47,715 nt of DNA. Origin: Nonomuraea harbinensis. GTDB taxonomy: Bacteria; Actinomycetota; Actinomycetes; Streptosporangiales; Streptosporangiaceae. The stretch spans positions 1 to 47,715 of the forward strand of contig NZ_JAHKRN010000062.1 in NCBI RefSeq assembly GCF_019396385.1, in the 5' to 3' direction. The notes beneath the pieces were generated by a model that saw nothing but the letters and a program-made list of their open reading frames with translations, ran no database searches and was not told the DNA's origin. Of this stretch, positions 13,914 through 22,696 are shown piece by piece. The position numbers and the translations under genes are program-made. Position 1 is the stretch's first letter. Every line of letters starts with the position of its first letter.

Positions 13914-15350
13914 ATGAGGTACGCCTGGTTATGTCACCCCGTAACAGTGACCTCCGTGATCGTCCTGTTACTCAACGATCACATCCTCAAGCACGCCTGG
14001 CCCGGGTTCGTCACGGGCAAGCTGAGTGACCTCGCCGGACTCGTCGTCGCACCGCCCCTGGTGGCGCTCCTCCTGCTGCGCCGCGCCGATCTCGCGGCCA
14101 CCATCCTGACCGGTGCGCTCTTCACGGTCGTGAAAACGACGGAGACGGGCGCTGAGGCCGCCTCCCAGATCTGGACCAGCCTGGCGGGCTCCTCGCGCGT
14201 CCTGGCCGATCCTGGGGACCTGCTGGCCCTTCCTGTGCTCCTCCTGGCCTGGTGGGTGCGGCAGCGCAGCCGGCGGGCGGTGGCCGCGCGGTGGCGGGTG
14301 CTCACCGCCGTCCCCCTGGCCGTCCTCGCCGTGACCGCCACCGCGGGCCACCCCGGCATGCCCGGCGCCGAGGTCGTCGACCTCAGGGACGGCGTCCTCG
14401 TGCTCGACTCCCGGTACGCGTCGCACGACGGCGGCGCGACCTGGGAGACGTACGTCGCCTCCGACGCCTACGCGGGATCGGAGCGCGAGTATCGGCCCGG
14501 CCAGCGCGCCGCCTGCCTGCGCGAGCACTGCTACCGGCTCGTCCGGCATCACGTGAAGGTGCTGCGCTCCGGCGACGGCGGCCGCACCTGGGAGCCCGAG
14601 TGGGGGATCCCTCCAGGCCGGGTCACCATGCTCGAACGCGAGCTGGTGGGCGGGCGGCCCGACGAGGATCCCATCGTCTCCAGGACGCTCATGGTCCAGG
14701 ACCGGCCGGGCGGGCACGTCGTGGTCGTCGCCAACGGACGGGACGGCGTCGCCGTGCGCGGCGTCGACGGGACGTGGCGGCGGTTCGGCTTCAGCGCCGA
14801 CGGCCGTCTGCTGGAGTCGGCCGCGATCCCGCTCGACCGGCCCGCCGACGACGACGCGGAGATGCTGGTCGCCGGGCTGGCCGCCACCTGGGCGACCCTG
14901 CTCGGCCTGGCCGTTCAGTCGGTGCGGGCACGCCGCGCCCGCCCCTGGCTCGTCGTCGTGCTGGGCGGCCTCGGGGCGCTGCTGATCGCGCCGTTGCCGT
15001 ACGAGCGAGTGTTCGGCCCGCACCAGAACGTCATGACGGACTGGAGCCCGCTGCCCCCGCTCCTCGCGGCGCTGGGCGCGGCCCTCCTGATCTGCGTGGT
15101 CGTCGTGGCCTGCTCGCTGGTTTCGGACGGCGGCGTCGGGTCGCGGGGCGCGGTGGACGCACTGGCGCTCGGCGTGGCGGTCGGGCTCTGCGTGGCGGGA
15201 CCGTTCAAGGCGTGGAGCACGGGCTGGATCGACCACGGCGCGGCGCTGGCCGTCGCCGTGGTCGCCGCGCCGCTCGTGTGTCTCCTCGGGGCGCTGGCGC
15301 TGCGCCCCCGCGGCTACTTGACCGGCTCCAGCACGTCGAGCCCCACGTAG
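13914..15350 (+). CDS. Membrane protein with Asp-box (sialidase-like) extracytoplasmic domain, 478 aa
   Basis: I do not know a function. The N-terminus has an NDHILKHAWPGFVTGKLSDLAG segment, which I recall in uncharacterised membrane proteins of many bacteria, followed by four or so TM helices. A soluble central part (about 165-310) carries two Asp-box motifs, SHDGGATWETY and SGDGGRTWEPEW, of the kind that mark blades of BNR/sialidase beta-propellers. It also has two or three Cys. Four more TM helices close the protein. This implies an external recognition or binding domain between two membrane blocks. The start is uncertain because an in-frame GTG at 13947 is possible. The 3' end overlaps serS by 37 nt. 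Confidence 0.75.
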   Translation: MRYAWLCHPVTVTSVIVLLLNDHILKHAWPGFVTGKLSDLAGLVVAPPLVALLLLRRADLAATILTGALFTVVKTTETGAEAASQIWTSLAGSSRVLADPGDLLALPVLLLAWWVRQRSRRAVAARWRVLTAVPLAVLAVTATAGHPGMPGAEVVDLRDGVLVLDSRYASHDGGATWETYVASDAYAGSEREYRPGQRAACLREHCYRLVRHHVKVLRSGDGGRTWEPEWGIPPGRVTMLERELVGGRPDEDPIVSRTLMVQDRPGGHVVVVANGRDGVAVRGVDGTWRRFGFSADGRLLESAAIPLDRPADDDAEMLVAGLAATWATLLGLAVQSVRARRARPWLVVVLGGLGALLIAPLPYERVFGPHQNVMTDWSPLPPLLAALGAALLICVVVVACSLVSDGGVGSRGAVDALALGVAVGLCVAGPFKAWSTGWIDHGAALAVAVVAAPLVCLLGALALRPRGYLTGSSTSSPT

Positions 15351-16576
15351 GGGCGGAGCGCCTGGGGGACCACCACGGAGCCGTCGGCCTGCTGGTGGTT
15401 CTCCAGGATGGCGACGATCCACCGGGTGGTGGCCAGCGTGCCGTTGAGCGTGGCGGCGAACTGCGGCCTGCCGTCCTTGTCGCGGAAGCGCACGCCCAGC
15501 CGGCGGGCCTGGAACTCGGTGCAGTTGGAGGTCGAGGTCAGCTCGCGGTAGCGGCCCTGGGTCGGGATCCACGCCTCGCAGTCGAACTTGCGGGCCGCCG
15601 ACATGCCGAGGTCGCCCGCCGCCGTGTCGATCACGCGGTAGGGCACCTCGATCTTGGCCATCATCCGCCGTTCGTACTCCAGCAGCCGCTGGTGCTCGGC
15701 CGCCGCGTCCTCGGGCCGGACGAAGGAGAACATCTCCACCTTGTCGAACTGGTGGACCCTGATGATGCCCCGGGTGTCCTTGCCGTAGGAGCCCGCCTCG
15801 CGGCGGAAGCACGACGACCAGCCCGCGTAGCGCAGCGGGAGCTGGTCGGCGGGCAGGATCTCCTGCGCGTGGTAGCCGGCCAGCGACACCTCGGAGGTGC
15901 CGACCAGGTAGAGGTCGTCCTCGGGCAGGCGGTAGATCTCCTTGTCGTGCGCCACGTGGAAGCCGGTGCCCTGCATGGTCTCCGGCTTGACCAGGACCGG
16001 GGTGATCATGGGCACGAAGCCGGTCTCGATGGCCTGCTGCATGGCCATGTTGAGCAGGCCGAGCTGCAGCCGGGCGCCCTGGCCCTTGAGGAAGAAGAAC
16101 CGCGAGCCGGACACCTTGGCGCCGCGCTCCATGTCGATCGCGTCGAGCCGCTCGCCCAGCTCCAGGTGGTCCTTCGGCTCGAAGTCGAACGTGCGCGGCT
16201 CGCCGTGGGACTCGAGCACGACGTAGTCGTCCTCGCCGCCGGCGGGCGCGTCGGCCTCGACGATGTTGGGCACCGTCTGGAGCAGCCCGTCGAGCTCGGC
16301 GGCGAGCTTCTCCGCCTCCGCCTCGGCGGACCGCACCTGGGCGGCGAGGTCCTTGGCCCGCTGGAGCAGCGCGGCCTTCTCCTCGCCCTGCGCCCTGGAG
16401 ACCTGCTTGCCGAGGCTCTTCTGCTCGGCGCGCGAGGACTCGAACGAGGTCAGCGCGGAGCGGCGGCGCTCGTCCAGGTCGAGCAGCGAGTCGACGACCG
16501 AGTCGTCCTCGCCGCGGGCACGCTGCGACGCCCGCAGCCGGTCGGGGTCCTCACGAAGGGTACGCAGGTCGATCAC
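15314..16576 (-). CDS. serS: Seryl-tRNA synthetase, 420 aa
   Basis: Class II synthetase that charges tRNA-Ser (and tRNA-Sec where present) in the cytoplasm. Residues 1-105 form the long antiparallel coiled-coil tRNA-binding arm. The catalytic domain has a TSEVSLAGYHAQEIL region, motif 2 CFRREAGSYGKDTRGI and motif 3-side TSNCTEFQARRL and LNGTLATTRWIVAILEN. Length is normal. The GTG start at 16576 is preceded by TAGCCT with 6 nt between, giving a probable leaderless mRNA. It follows pheA by 44 nt in the same direction. The 3' end overlaps the Asp-box membrane gene. Confidence 0.97.
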   Translation of the reverse strand: MIDLRTLREDPDRLRASQRARGEDDSVVDSLLDLDERRRSALTSFESSRAEQKSLGKQVSRAQGEEKAALLQRAKDLAAQVRSAEAEAEKLAAELDGLLQTVPNIVEADAPAGGEDDYVVLESHGEPRTFDFEPKDHLELGERLDAIDMERGAKVSGSRFFFLKGQGARLQLGLLNMAMQQAIETGFVPMITPVLVKPETMQGTGFHVAHDKEIYRLPEDDLYLVGTSEVSLAGYHAQEILPADQLPLRYAGWSSCFRREAGSYGKDTRGIIRVHQFDKVEMFSFVRPEDAAAEHQRLLEYERRMMAKIEVPYRVIDTAAGDLGMSAARKFDCEAWIPTQGRYRELTSTSNCTEFQARRLGVRFRDKDGRPQFAATLNGTLATTRWIVAILENHQQADGSVVVPQALRPYVGLDVLEPVK

Positions 16577-16620
16577 AAGGAAAGGCTACCGGCGCGCGGC
16601 GAGCACCCGCTCCCCGATTA

Positions 16621-17541
16621 TCAGACCTGGCCGGCGCGGATCCTGGCGAGCCACTCCTTCGCCCCGGCGAACTCGGGGTCGCCCGTGCCGCGCTTGATCT
16701 GCGGAGCCACCCCGTCGGCGCGCGGATAGCTGCCCAGGAAGCGCACCTCGCCGCAGATGCGGTGGAGGCCCGCGACGGCCTCGCCCACCCGCGCGTCGGC
16801 CACGTGGCCCTCGAAGTCGAAGTGGAAGAAGTAGCGGCCGATGCCCTGGCCGGTGGGCCGCGACTCGATGCGGCTCAGGTTGACGCCGCGCACCGAGAAC
16901 TCGGTCAGCATCTCCAGCAGCGCGCCCGGGTGGTCGTCGGCCAGGAACACGACCAGGGTGGTGCGGTCGCTGCCGGTCGGCTCGGGCAGCGGGCCCGGCC
17001 TGCTCACGCGTACGAACCTCGTCACGGTGTCGGACCGGTCGCCGATGTCGCCCCGCAGCTCGACCAGGCCGTAGTGCTCGCCCGCGATGCGGGCGGCGAT
17101 CGCGGCGTCGTACGGGGAGCCGGGCAGCGACACCTCCTGGGCCGCCGCCGCCGTCGACGGGGCGGACACCACGACCGCGTCGGCCAGCTCGCGGTTGAGG
17201 AAACCGCGGCACTGCGTGATCGCGGCCGGGTGGGTGTAGACCCGCTTGACGTGCACGATCTCGGTGTCGGGCCGGGCCAGCAGCGAGAACCGCACCGGGA
17301 GCAGCAGCTCGGCGGTGATCAGCAGCGGCTCGCCCCAGGCGAACTCGTCCAGCGTCGTCGTGATGCCGCCCTCGAGCGAGTTCTCCAGCGGGACCACCGC
17401 GGCGTCGGCCTCGCCGGCGCGCACGGCGTTGAGCGCGGCGGTGACCGTCGCGCAGGGCAGCCGCTCGGCTTCGGGCTCCAGGAGCGTCAGGGCCTCTTCG
17501 GTGAAGGTGCCCTCAGGGCCGAGGTACGCGGTTCTGGACAT
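16621..17541 (-). CDS. pheA: Prephenate dehydratase, 306 aa
   Basis: Converts prephenate to phenylpyruvate in phenylalanine synthesis. The PDT domain starts AYLGPEGTFTEEALTLL and has VVPLENSLEGGI, RVYTHPAAITQCRGFL and the SDTVTRFV catalytic Thr-Arg-Phe motif. A C-terminal ACT domain (about 200-285) contains GALLEMLTEFSVRGVNLSRIESRP, the Phe-binding ESRP region, so feedback inhibition by phenylalanine is expected. There is no fused chorismate mutase, as usual in actinomycetes. A TACCCT box 6 nt before the ATG, inside the end of the upstream gene, suggests an independent leaderless start. Confidence 0.96.
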   Translation of the reverse strand: MSRTAYLGPEGTFTEEALTLLEPEAERLPCATVTAALNAVRAGEADAAVVPLENSLEGGITTTLDEFAWGEPLLITAELLLPVRFSLLARPDTEIVHVKRVYTHPAAITQCRGFLNRELADAVVVSAPSTAAAAQEVSLPGSPYDAAIAARIAGEHYGLVELRGDIGDRSDTVTRFVRVSRPGPLPEPTGSDRTTLVVFLADDHPGALLEMLTEFSVRGVNLSRIESRPTGQGIGRYFFHFDFEGHVADARVGEAVAGLHRICGEVRFLGSYPRADGVAPQIKRGTGDPEFAGAKEWLARIRAGQV

Positions 17542-17543
17542 GA

Positions 17544-18773
17544 CTACAGGGTATCCGCAGGTTGACGTGCTAGGTGGGGCATTCGGGACTCCTCGGCACG
17601 TCGCCCCGGCAGCCAGTGCGCCAGCAGCCAGACGAGGAAGATCGCGCCGAGGCCGAAGCCGTTCTGCACGATCTTGCCGAGCACCGGGCTGACCACCGGG
17701 ATCTCCGCCGCCTTGATCGCCACGCCCCACCAGGGAACCGGCACCACGTAGTACAGCCACACCCCGGCGGCCACCCGCAGCCGCACCGGGTCTCGCCCGT
17801 CGCCCGCGATCGCCCCCAGCACCACGACCACCCAGGCCAGATGGTGGATCCAGGCCACCGGCGACAGCAGCACCGCCATCAGCCCCACCAGCGCCACCGC
17901 CGTCAGCGTGTCGCCGCGCCGGTACGCGTCGCGCGCGCCGCGGAACCCGTACCAGCCGACCGCCGCGACCGCCGCCAGCCAGATCGCGGTCGTCAGCAGG
18001 TCGGGCAGGTAGAGGCGGATGAGCATGCCGCGCATCGACTGGTTGGTGGTGGCGGCGTTGGCGCCCAGCCGCTCGGAGTCCAGCAGCGCGCCGAACCAGA
18101 AGTCCACCGCGTCCTGCGGGATCACCGCGAACGGCAGCAGCGTCAGCAGCGCCGTCACCAGCGAGGCCATGAACAGCGTCCGCCACTGCCGCGTCACCAG
18201 CAGGTAGATGAGGAACACCCCGGGCGTCAGCTTGACCGCCGTGGCCAGCCCGATCAGGAACCCGCGCGGCCACCACGGCCGCCGCGCCACGCAGTCGGCC
18301 AGGCAGAGTGCCACCAGCAGGATGTCCACCTGCCCGAACCGCACCTGGTCGCGGATCGGCATCAGGAACGTGCACGCCACCATCAGGAACGCGAACACCC
18401 ACGGCGCGTGCCGCCCCAGCGACTCCCGGAACGCGAACCCGACCGCCACGCCCAGCGCCGCGAAGATCCCCGCCGTCCACACCCACTGGGCGGTCACCCA
18501 CGACATCGCCGCCAGCCCGCTCGCGAACAGCGCCGCGACCGGCGGGTAGGTGAACGGCAGCAGCTGCGGCGCCGGCGTGAAGAACCCGTAGACCGGACGT
18601 CCGTCGAGCACCATCTGACCGCCGGTACGGTAGACGTCGAGATCGACGAGACGCTGGTCGCCGGGGTTGGTCAGCCAGTGCTCGACCAGCGGCCACACCC
18701 CGGCGGCGACGACCACCGCCGCCAGGGCCCACGCCCACCATCGCCGCCGCATCGGCGTCTCGACACCCGTCAC
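17544..18773 (-). CDS. Polyprenol-phosphate-mannose-dependent mannosyltransferase, GT87 family, about 409 aa
   Basis: Polytopic inner-membrane GT-C glycosyltransferase. About 9-10 TM helices are visible. DLDVYRTGGQMVLDGRPVYGF after TM1 is the characteristic GT87 extracytoplasmic loop with its acidic residues. PPVAALF, QVDILLVALCLADCVA and ATAVKLTPGVFLIYLL are also typical. In mycobacteria such enzymes extend lipomannan or transfer arabinose/mannose; the exact acceptor here is unknown. GTG 18773 follows a TAGCCT box by 8 nt, supporting a leaderless start; ATG 18752 would give 402 residues. Two nt separate its stop from pheA's start, so they can be co-transcribed. Confidence 0.85.
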   Translation of the reverse strand: MTGVETPMRRRWWAWALAAVVVAAGVWPLVEHWLTNPGDQRLVDLDVYRTGGQMVLDGRPVYGFFTPAPQLLPFTYPPVAALFASGLAAMSWVTAQWVWTAGIFAALGVAVGFAFRESLGRHAPWVFAFLMVACTFLMPIRDQVRFGQVDILLVALCLADCVARRPWWPRGFLIGLATAVKLTPGVFLIYLLVTRQWRTLFMASLVTALLTLLPFAVIPQDAVDFWFGALLDSERLGANAATTNQSMRGMLIRLYLPDLLTTAIWLAAVAAVGWYGFRGARDAYRRGDTLTAVALVGLMAVLLSPVAWIHHLAWVVVVLGAIAGDGRDPVRLRVAAGVWLYYVVPVPWWGVAIKAAEIPVVSPVLGKIVQNGFGLGAIFLVWLLAHWLPGRRAEESRMPHLARQPADTL

Positions 18774-18834
18774 GCTGTGGCAGGCTACCGTGGCGGTTGA
18801 CCGAAGGGCGCGCCGACTCAGGGGGTTCAGCACG

Positions 18835-21234
18835 ATGCCGCACAGGTTCCGCTCCCTGTTGCGGCTGGTGGTCGTCGGGCTGCTCACGGTCATGGGGGTC
18901 GCCGTCCCGGCCTCCGCCGCCGTCCAGGGACGGGTGGCGGTCGTCGGCGTGCCGGGGCTCGAGTGGAGCGACATCGACCAGACGCGTACGCCCAACCTGT
19001 GGAAACTCGCCGGGCAGGGCGGCACCGCCTCCCTGTCCACCCGCGCCGTCCCGCCCCCCGGCCGGGGCATCACCTGCGCCGTCGCCGGCTGGCTGACCGT
19101 CTCGGCGGGTCAGCGCGCCGGCACCCCCGGCGAAGGCTGCCCCGAGACCCCGGCGCCGCAACGCGCCGACGACCAGGGCTCCCCCGAGGACCCCGGAACC
19201 GCCACCCCGGAAAGCCCTGCTCCCACCGACACCTCGCAAGGCCCGACCCCGCGGCCGACCGGGACCCCGGCCCCGGCGCCCACCGGCGATCCCGGGGCCC
19301 CCGGACACTCCGTCACCGTGCCCGGCTGGGCGGAGCTGGTGGCTCACCAGGCCGGCACCGGCTACGACGCCCGGCTCGGCACCCTCGCCCAGACCGTCAT
19401 CGACGGCGGCGGGAAGGTCGCCGCCGTCGGCCCCGGCGCCGCCCTGGCCGCCGCCGACGAGGCCGGCCGCGTCGAGACGTACGCCGACGCCCCGGCCCGG
19501 CTCGGCGACCTCTCCTCGTACGCGCTGATCGTCATGGACGTCCCGGACCTGGCCACCGCCTGGGCCGCCCAGCCACGGGACGAGTACGGAGTCCCCACCG
19601 GCATGCCGCAGGACGTCCGGCAGGAAGCGGCGGCGGCGGCCGACCGGCGCGTCGGCGAGTTCCTGGCCGTCCTCCCGAAGGACACCACCGTCCTGGTCGC
19701 CGGGATCTCCGACGTCTCTCCCGGCGCCCACCTCCACGTGGCCATGGCCACCGGCGAGCGCTACCCCGCCGGACACCTCACCGCCACCTCGACCAGGCAG
19801 GACGCGCTGGTCGCGATCCAGGACCTGACGGCCACCGCCATCCACCTGACCGGCCTCGAACCCCCGCGGCAGGTCGTGGGCCGCCCCTGGCAGCCGGGCG
19901 GCGCGACGGGCCGCTCCACGCAGGAGACGGTCGCCGAGCTGGCGGACGCCGACCTGGCCAGCCAGGTGCTGCGCGAGGTCCGCGGCCCCTTCTTCGCCGT
20001 CTTCGTCGCGGTCCAGCTCCTCTTCTACGCCTTCGCGGCCCTGGCGCTGCGCCGCCGCAGATCGGCCGCCCCGCCGGACGCGCGTGGCGCCGGAGCCGGC
20101 GACACCGCCGCCGAGGCCGGTGGCGCCGGGGGGATCGACGTGGCCGGGGCGTCGCGGTTGCTGGTCACCGTGCAGGTCGTCTCCGTGATGAGCGGCGGCA
20201 TCGCCGTCGCCACGTTCCTGGCGCAGCTCGTGCCGTGGTGGAGCCTGCCCGCGCCGATGGCCGCGCTCATCGTCACGATCGTCGCCATGGCCGGGCTGAT
20301 CACCGGCCTGGCCTTCGCCGGTCCGTGGCGCGCGCACGTGCTCGGCCCGCTCACCGTGGTCGCGCTGGTGACCTCCGTGGCGATGCTTGGGGACGTCATG
20401 ACCGGCTCCCACCTCCAGGTCAACGCCGTCTCCGGGTACGAGCCCGTGACGGGCGGACGGTTCTACGGCTTCAGCAACATCGCCTTCGCCATCTACGCCA
20501 CCGGCACCGTCCTCGGCCTCGCGGGCATCGCCCAGTGGCTGCGCGGCAAGGGCGCGCCCCGGGCGGCGGTGATGACGGTCTGCGTGCTGTACGGCGGACT
20601 GGCGGTGTTCGCGGACGGGTCGCCCGCGTGGGGGGCGGACTTCGGCGGCGTGCCGGCGTTCGTCGCGGGCCTGTCGGTCTTCCTCATCCTCCTCTCCGGC
20701 GGCCGGGTGTCGTTCGTGAAGCTCCTGGTCGTCGGCCTGGTGGGGGCCGTGCTCATCGGCGCCATCTCGGTCGCCGACTGGGCGCGCCCGGCCGGGCAGC
20801 GCACGCACCTCGGCACGTTCGTGCAGCAGGTCATCGACGGCCAGGCGTGGACCGTCGTGAGCCGGAAGTTCGGCGCGATGGTCGGGGTGACCGTGGGGAA
20901 CTGGTCGCTCACCCTGCTCTCGCTGGTCGCGCTGGCGTTCCTGTTTCTGGTGCTGGCGCGGCCGTCACGCTGGGGGGCGTCGGCGCTCGGGCAGGCGTAC
21001 GCGCACGCGCCCGCACTCCGCGCCGGTCTGATCGGCGCGCTGACCTGCGCCTTCATCGGCTTCCTGATGAACGACTCGGGCATCGCCATCCCGGCCATGG
21101 CGCTCACGGTGGCGGTGCCCCTGACGCTGGCGTCGTGCGTACGCGCTCTGCAGCTCGCCACGCCCACCACAGCAGGGCAGCCGTCAGCGCCAGCAGCAGC
21201 CACGGAACGACCTGACTCCGCACGACGGTCGTGA
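18835..21234 (+). CDS. Membrane protein with alkaline-phosphatase-like extracytoplasmic domain, 799 aa
   Basis: No certain named function. Residues 1-28 form a signal peptide ending AVPASAA. The next 350 residues are exported; VAVVGVPGLEWSDID and RTPNLWKLAGQGGTASLSTRA look like the start of the alkaline phosphatase/sulfatase superfamily. A Pro/Thr-rich insert lies at about 100-160. From about residue 385 there are 9-10 TM helices. The first metal-site Asp is not obvious, so catalysis is doubtful. A run of GGGGG 8 nt before the ATG is the ribosome site. Its position between envelope glycosyltransferases suggests a cell-envelope role, by inference. The last 131 nt overlap the convergent mannosyltransferase gene. 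Confidence 0.75.
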   Translation: MPHRFRSLLRLVVVGLLTVMGVAVPASAAVQGRVAVVGVPGLEWSDIDQTRTPNLWKLAGQGGTASLSTRAVPPPGRGITCAVAGWLTVSAGQRAGTPGEGCPETPAPQRADDQGSPEDPGTATPESPAPTDTSQGPTPRPTGTPAPAPTGDPGAPGHSVTVPGWAELVAHQAGTGYDARLGTLAQTVIDGGGKVAAVGPGAALAAADEAGRVETYADAPARLGDLSSYALIVMDVPDLATAWAAQPRDEYGVPTGMPQDVRQEAAAAADRRVGEFLAVLPKDTTVLVAGISDVSPGAHLHVAMATGERYPAGHLTATSTRQDALVAIQDLTATAIHLTGLEPPRQVVGRPWQPGGATGRSTQETVAELADADLASQVLREVRGPFFAVFVAVQLLFYAFAALALRRRRSAAPPDARGAGAGDTAAEAGGAGGIDVAGASRLLVTVQVVSVMSGGIAVATFLAQLVPWWSLPAPMAALIVTIVAMAGLITGLAFAGPWRAHVLGPLTVVALVTSVAMLGDVMTGSHLQVNAVSGYEPVTGGRFYGFSNIAFAIYATGTVLGLAGIAQWLRGKGAPRAAVMTVCVLYGGLAVFADGSPAWGADFGGVPAFVAGLSVFLILLSGGRVSFVKLLVVGLVGAVLIGAISVADWARPAGQRTHLGTFVQQVIDGQAWTVVSRKFGAMVGVTVGNWSLTLLSLVALAFLFLVLARPSRWGASALGQAYAHAPALRAGLIGALTCAFIGFLMNDSGIAIPAMALTVAVPLTLASCVRALQLATPTTAGQPSAPAAATERPDSARRS

Positions 21235-22624
21235 GCCACCCGAGCTCGGGCGGCTGCCCGGCGACCCGCGCGGGCAGGTAGGCCAGCGACAGCACCAGCA
21301 GGTGGGCCACCATGAACCGGTCCAGGGCGGACGCCGCGGCCAGCGCGAGCACCCCGAAGGCGAGCCCGTCGTACCAGGGCAGCACGTACGGCGAGGCGAA
21401 CAGGTAGGCGACCACCATCACCGCCGCCACGGCCACGGCCGCCTGGCCGCCTTCGCCCTTGACGGAGAACCACCCGCGCCCCGGCGCCGGGGAGGCCGTG
21501 AGAAGGGAGCGCGGGATCGCGCGGAAGAGGGCCCAGGCGATGAGGGCGAGCAGGAGCAGGGAGCCCACCTGGATCTCGCTGCGGTAGGCGTGGCCCATGC
21601 CGACGACCGACTGGAGCCAGCCCTGGACGAGCTTCCAGAACGAGGCGTTGGAGATGGACTTGCTGGTGCGGGCCACCGGGGCCAGGGCGTCGAGGCCGGC
21701 GGCGGCGTAACCCGCGGCCACCACCGCCAGGGCGACCCCGGCCGTCAGCGCCAGGCGGCGGGGGTTTCTGCGCAGCTCCCAGGCGGGACCGAGAGCGACC
21801 AGGCCGGCGTTGAGCTTGATGGCGACCCCGAGCCCGAGCAGGGCGCCCCCGGCGACGGGCCGCGACCGGACCAGGAGGGCGGCGACCATGCAGGCGACCG
21901 CCAGGGTGTCCACGTGCATGCCGGCGACGAGCTGGTAGAGCAGCAGCGGGTTGGCCGTCCACAGCAGCGCGCCCCGCAGCCGCGCGGCGGGCTCGCCACG
22001 GGCGAAGCGGTCGATCAGGAGGCCGGTGGCGATGAACGCCGCGACGTTGACCAGGGCCAGCAGGAAGATCGTCAGGCGGACGGAGTCGCCGGCCAGCCAG
22101 CTCGCGGCGGCGTGCGTGGCCGTGGCCACCGGGCCGTAGACCGAGGGCTCCTCGCGCCACGGCGCCTCGACGGCGTCGGTGACGGGATCACCGGGAAGGT
22201 CGTCGGCGCCGTGGGTGTAGGGGTCGATGCCGAGCGAGGCCAGGCGGCCGTAGCCGGCGTAGTTGAGATGGTCGCCGGAGCCCGACGGGGGCAGGAACGC
22301 GAGCAGCACGGCGGCCAGGCAGCCGAGCAGCACGAGCGTGCGCGGCAGGCGCGCGGGGAAGGACGCGGGCGGCACGGCCAGGGCGCCGAGGAGACCGAGC
22401 CCGCCGAGCACCAGGGCGGCCACGGCCAGGGAGATCACCAGATAGGGGTGAGGACCGGCGGCCAGCGAGTAGGGCGGCTGCCAGCCGGGCCCCGACAGGG
22501 CCGGGACCATGGCGGACGGGCCGAGCACGCCGATGAGGGCCGTCAGCAGGATCGAGGCGGCGATGCAGGCCAGGGCCGGCCACATGAGCCGGTGGGGGGA
22601 GCCGGCCCGCGTCTCGGAAGTCAC
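21104..22624 (-). CDS. MptB-like alpha-1,6-mannosyltransferase, 506 aa
   Basis: Inner-membrane GT-C enzyme that would use polyprenol-phosphate mannose. It has about 12 TM helices. The first large loop SGSGDHLNYAGYGRLASLGIDPYTHG, followed by DPVTDAVEAPWREEPSVYGP, is the conserved MptB-type catalytic loop with acidic residues. VAIKLNAGLVALGP and ASPYVLPWY are also typical of the family. MptB starts the mannan core of lipomannan in mycobacteria and corynebacteria; the local product is not known. GTG 22624 is chosen, but TTG/GTG starts upstream are possible. It lies 72 nt after the GT2 gene in the same operon. Its last helix is encoded opposite the end of the 799-aa gene. Confidence 0.85.
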   Translation of the reverse strand: MTSETRAGSPHRLMWPALACIAASILLTALIGVLGPSAMVPALSGPGWQPPYSLAAGPHPYLVISLAVAALVLGGLGLLGALAVPPASFPARLPRTLVLLGCLAAVLLAFLPPSGSGDHLNYAGYGRLASLGIDPYTHGADDLPGDPVTDAVEAPWREEPSVYGPVATATHAAASWLAGDSVRLTIFLLALVNVAAFIATGLLIDRFARGEPAARLRGALLWTANPLLLYQLVAGMHVDTLAVACMVAALLVRSRPVAGGALLGLGVAIKLNAGLVALGPAWELRRNPRRLALTAGVALAVVAAGYAAAGLDALAPVARTSKSISNASFWKLVQGWLQSVVGMGHAYRSEIQVGSLLLLALIAWALFRAIPRSLLTASPAPGRGWFSVKGEGGQAAVAVAAVMVVAYLFASPYVLPWYDGLAFGVLALAAASALDRFMVAHLLVLSLAYLPARVAGQPPELGWLTTVVRSQVVPWLLLALTAALLWWAWRAAERVRTTPASGAPPP

Positions 22625-22675
22625 CCGCAAATTCCAGCACACCCGCCACAGGGCTCCGTCCGCCCGTCCCCAGCC

Positions 22676-22684
22676 TGTGGACAA
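22676..22684 (-). promoter_or_regulatory. Single consensus DnaA box
   Basis: TTGTCCACA, the actinobacterial DnaA-box consensus, reads on the minus strand in the 72-nt gap between the GT2 and MptB-like genes. Only one box is seen, so this is not an origin. Confidence 0.4.
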
Positions 22685-22696
22685 CCCCGGGAAGGG

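Noticed and set aside
16621..20808. Very long leftward open frame spanning pheA, the GT87 gene and the 799-aa gene
   Set aside because: Only its pheA part has family motifs; the rest is the antisense shadow of G+C-rich genes.
22676..22684. Replication origin at the DnaA box
   Set aside because: Only one box, no AT-rich unwinding region and no dnaA/dnaN neighbours.
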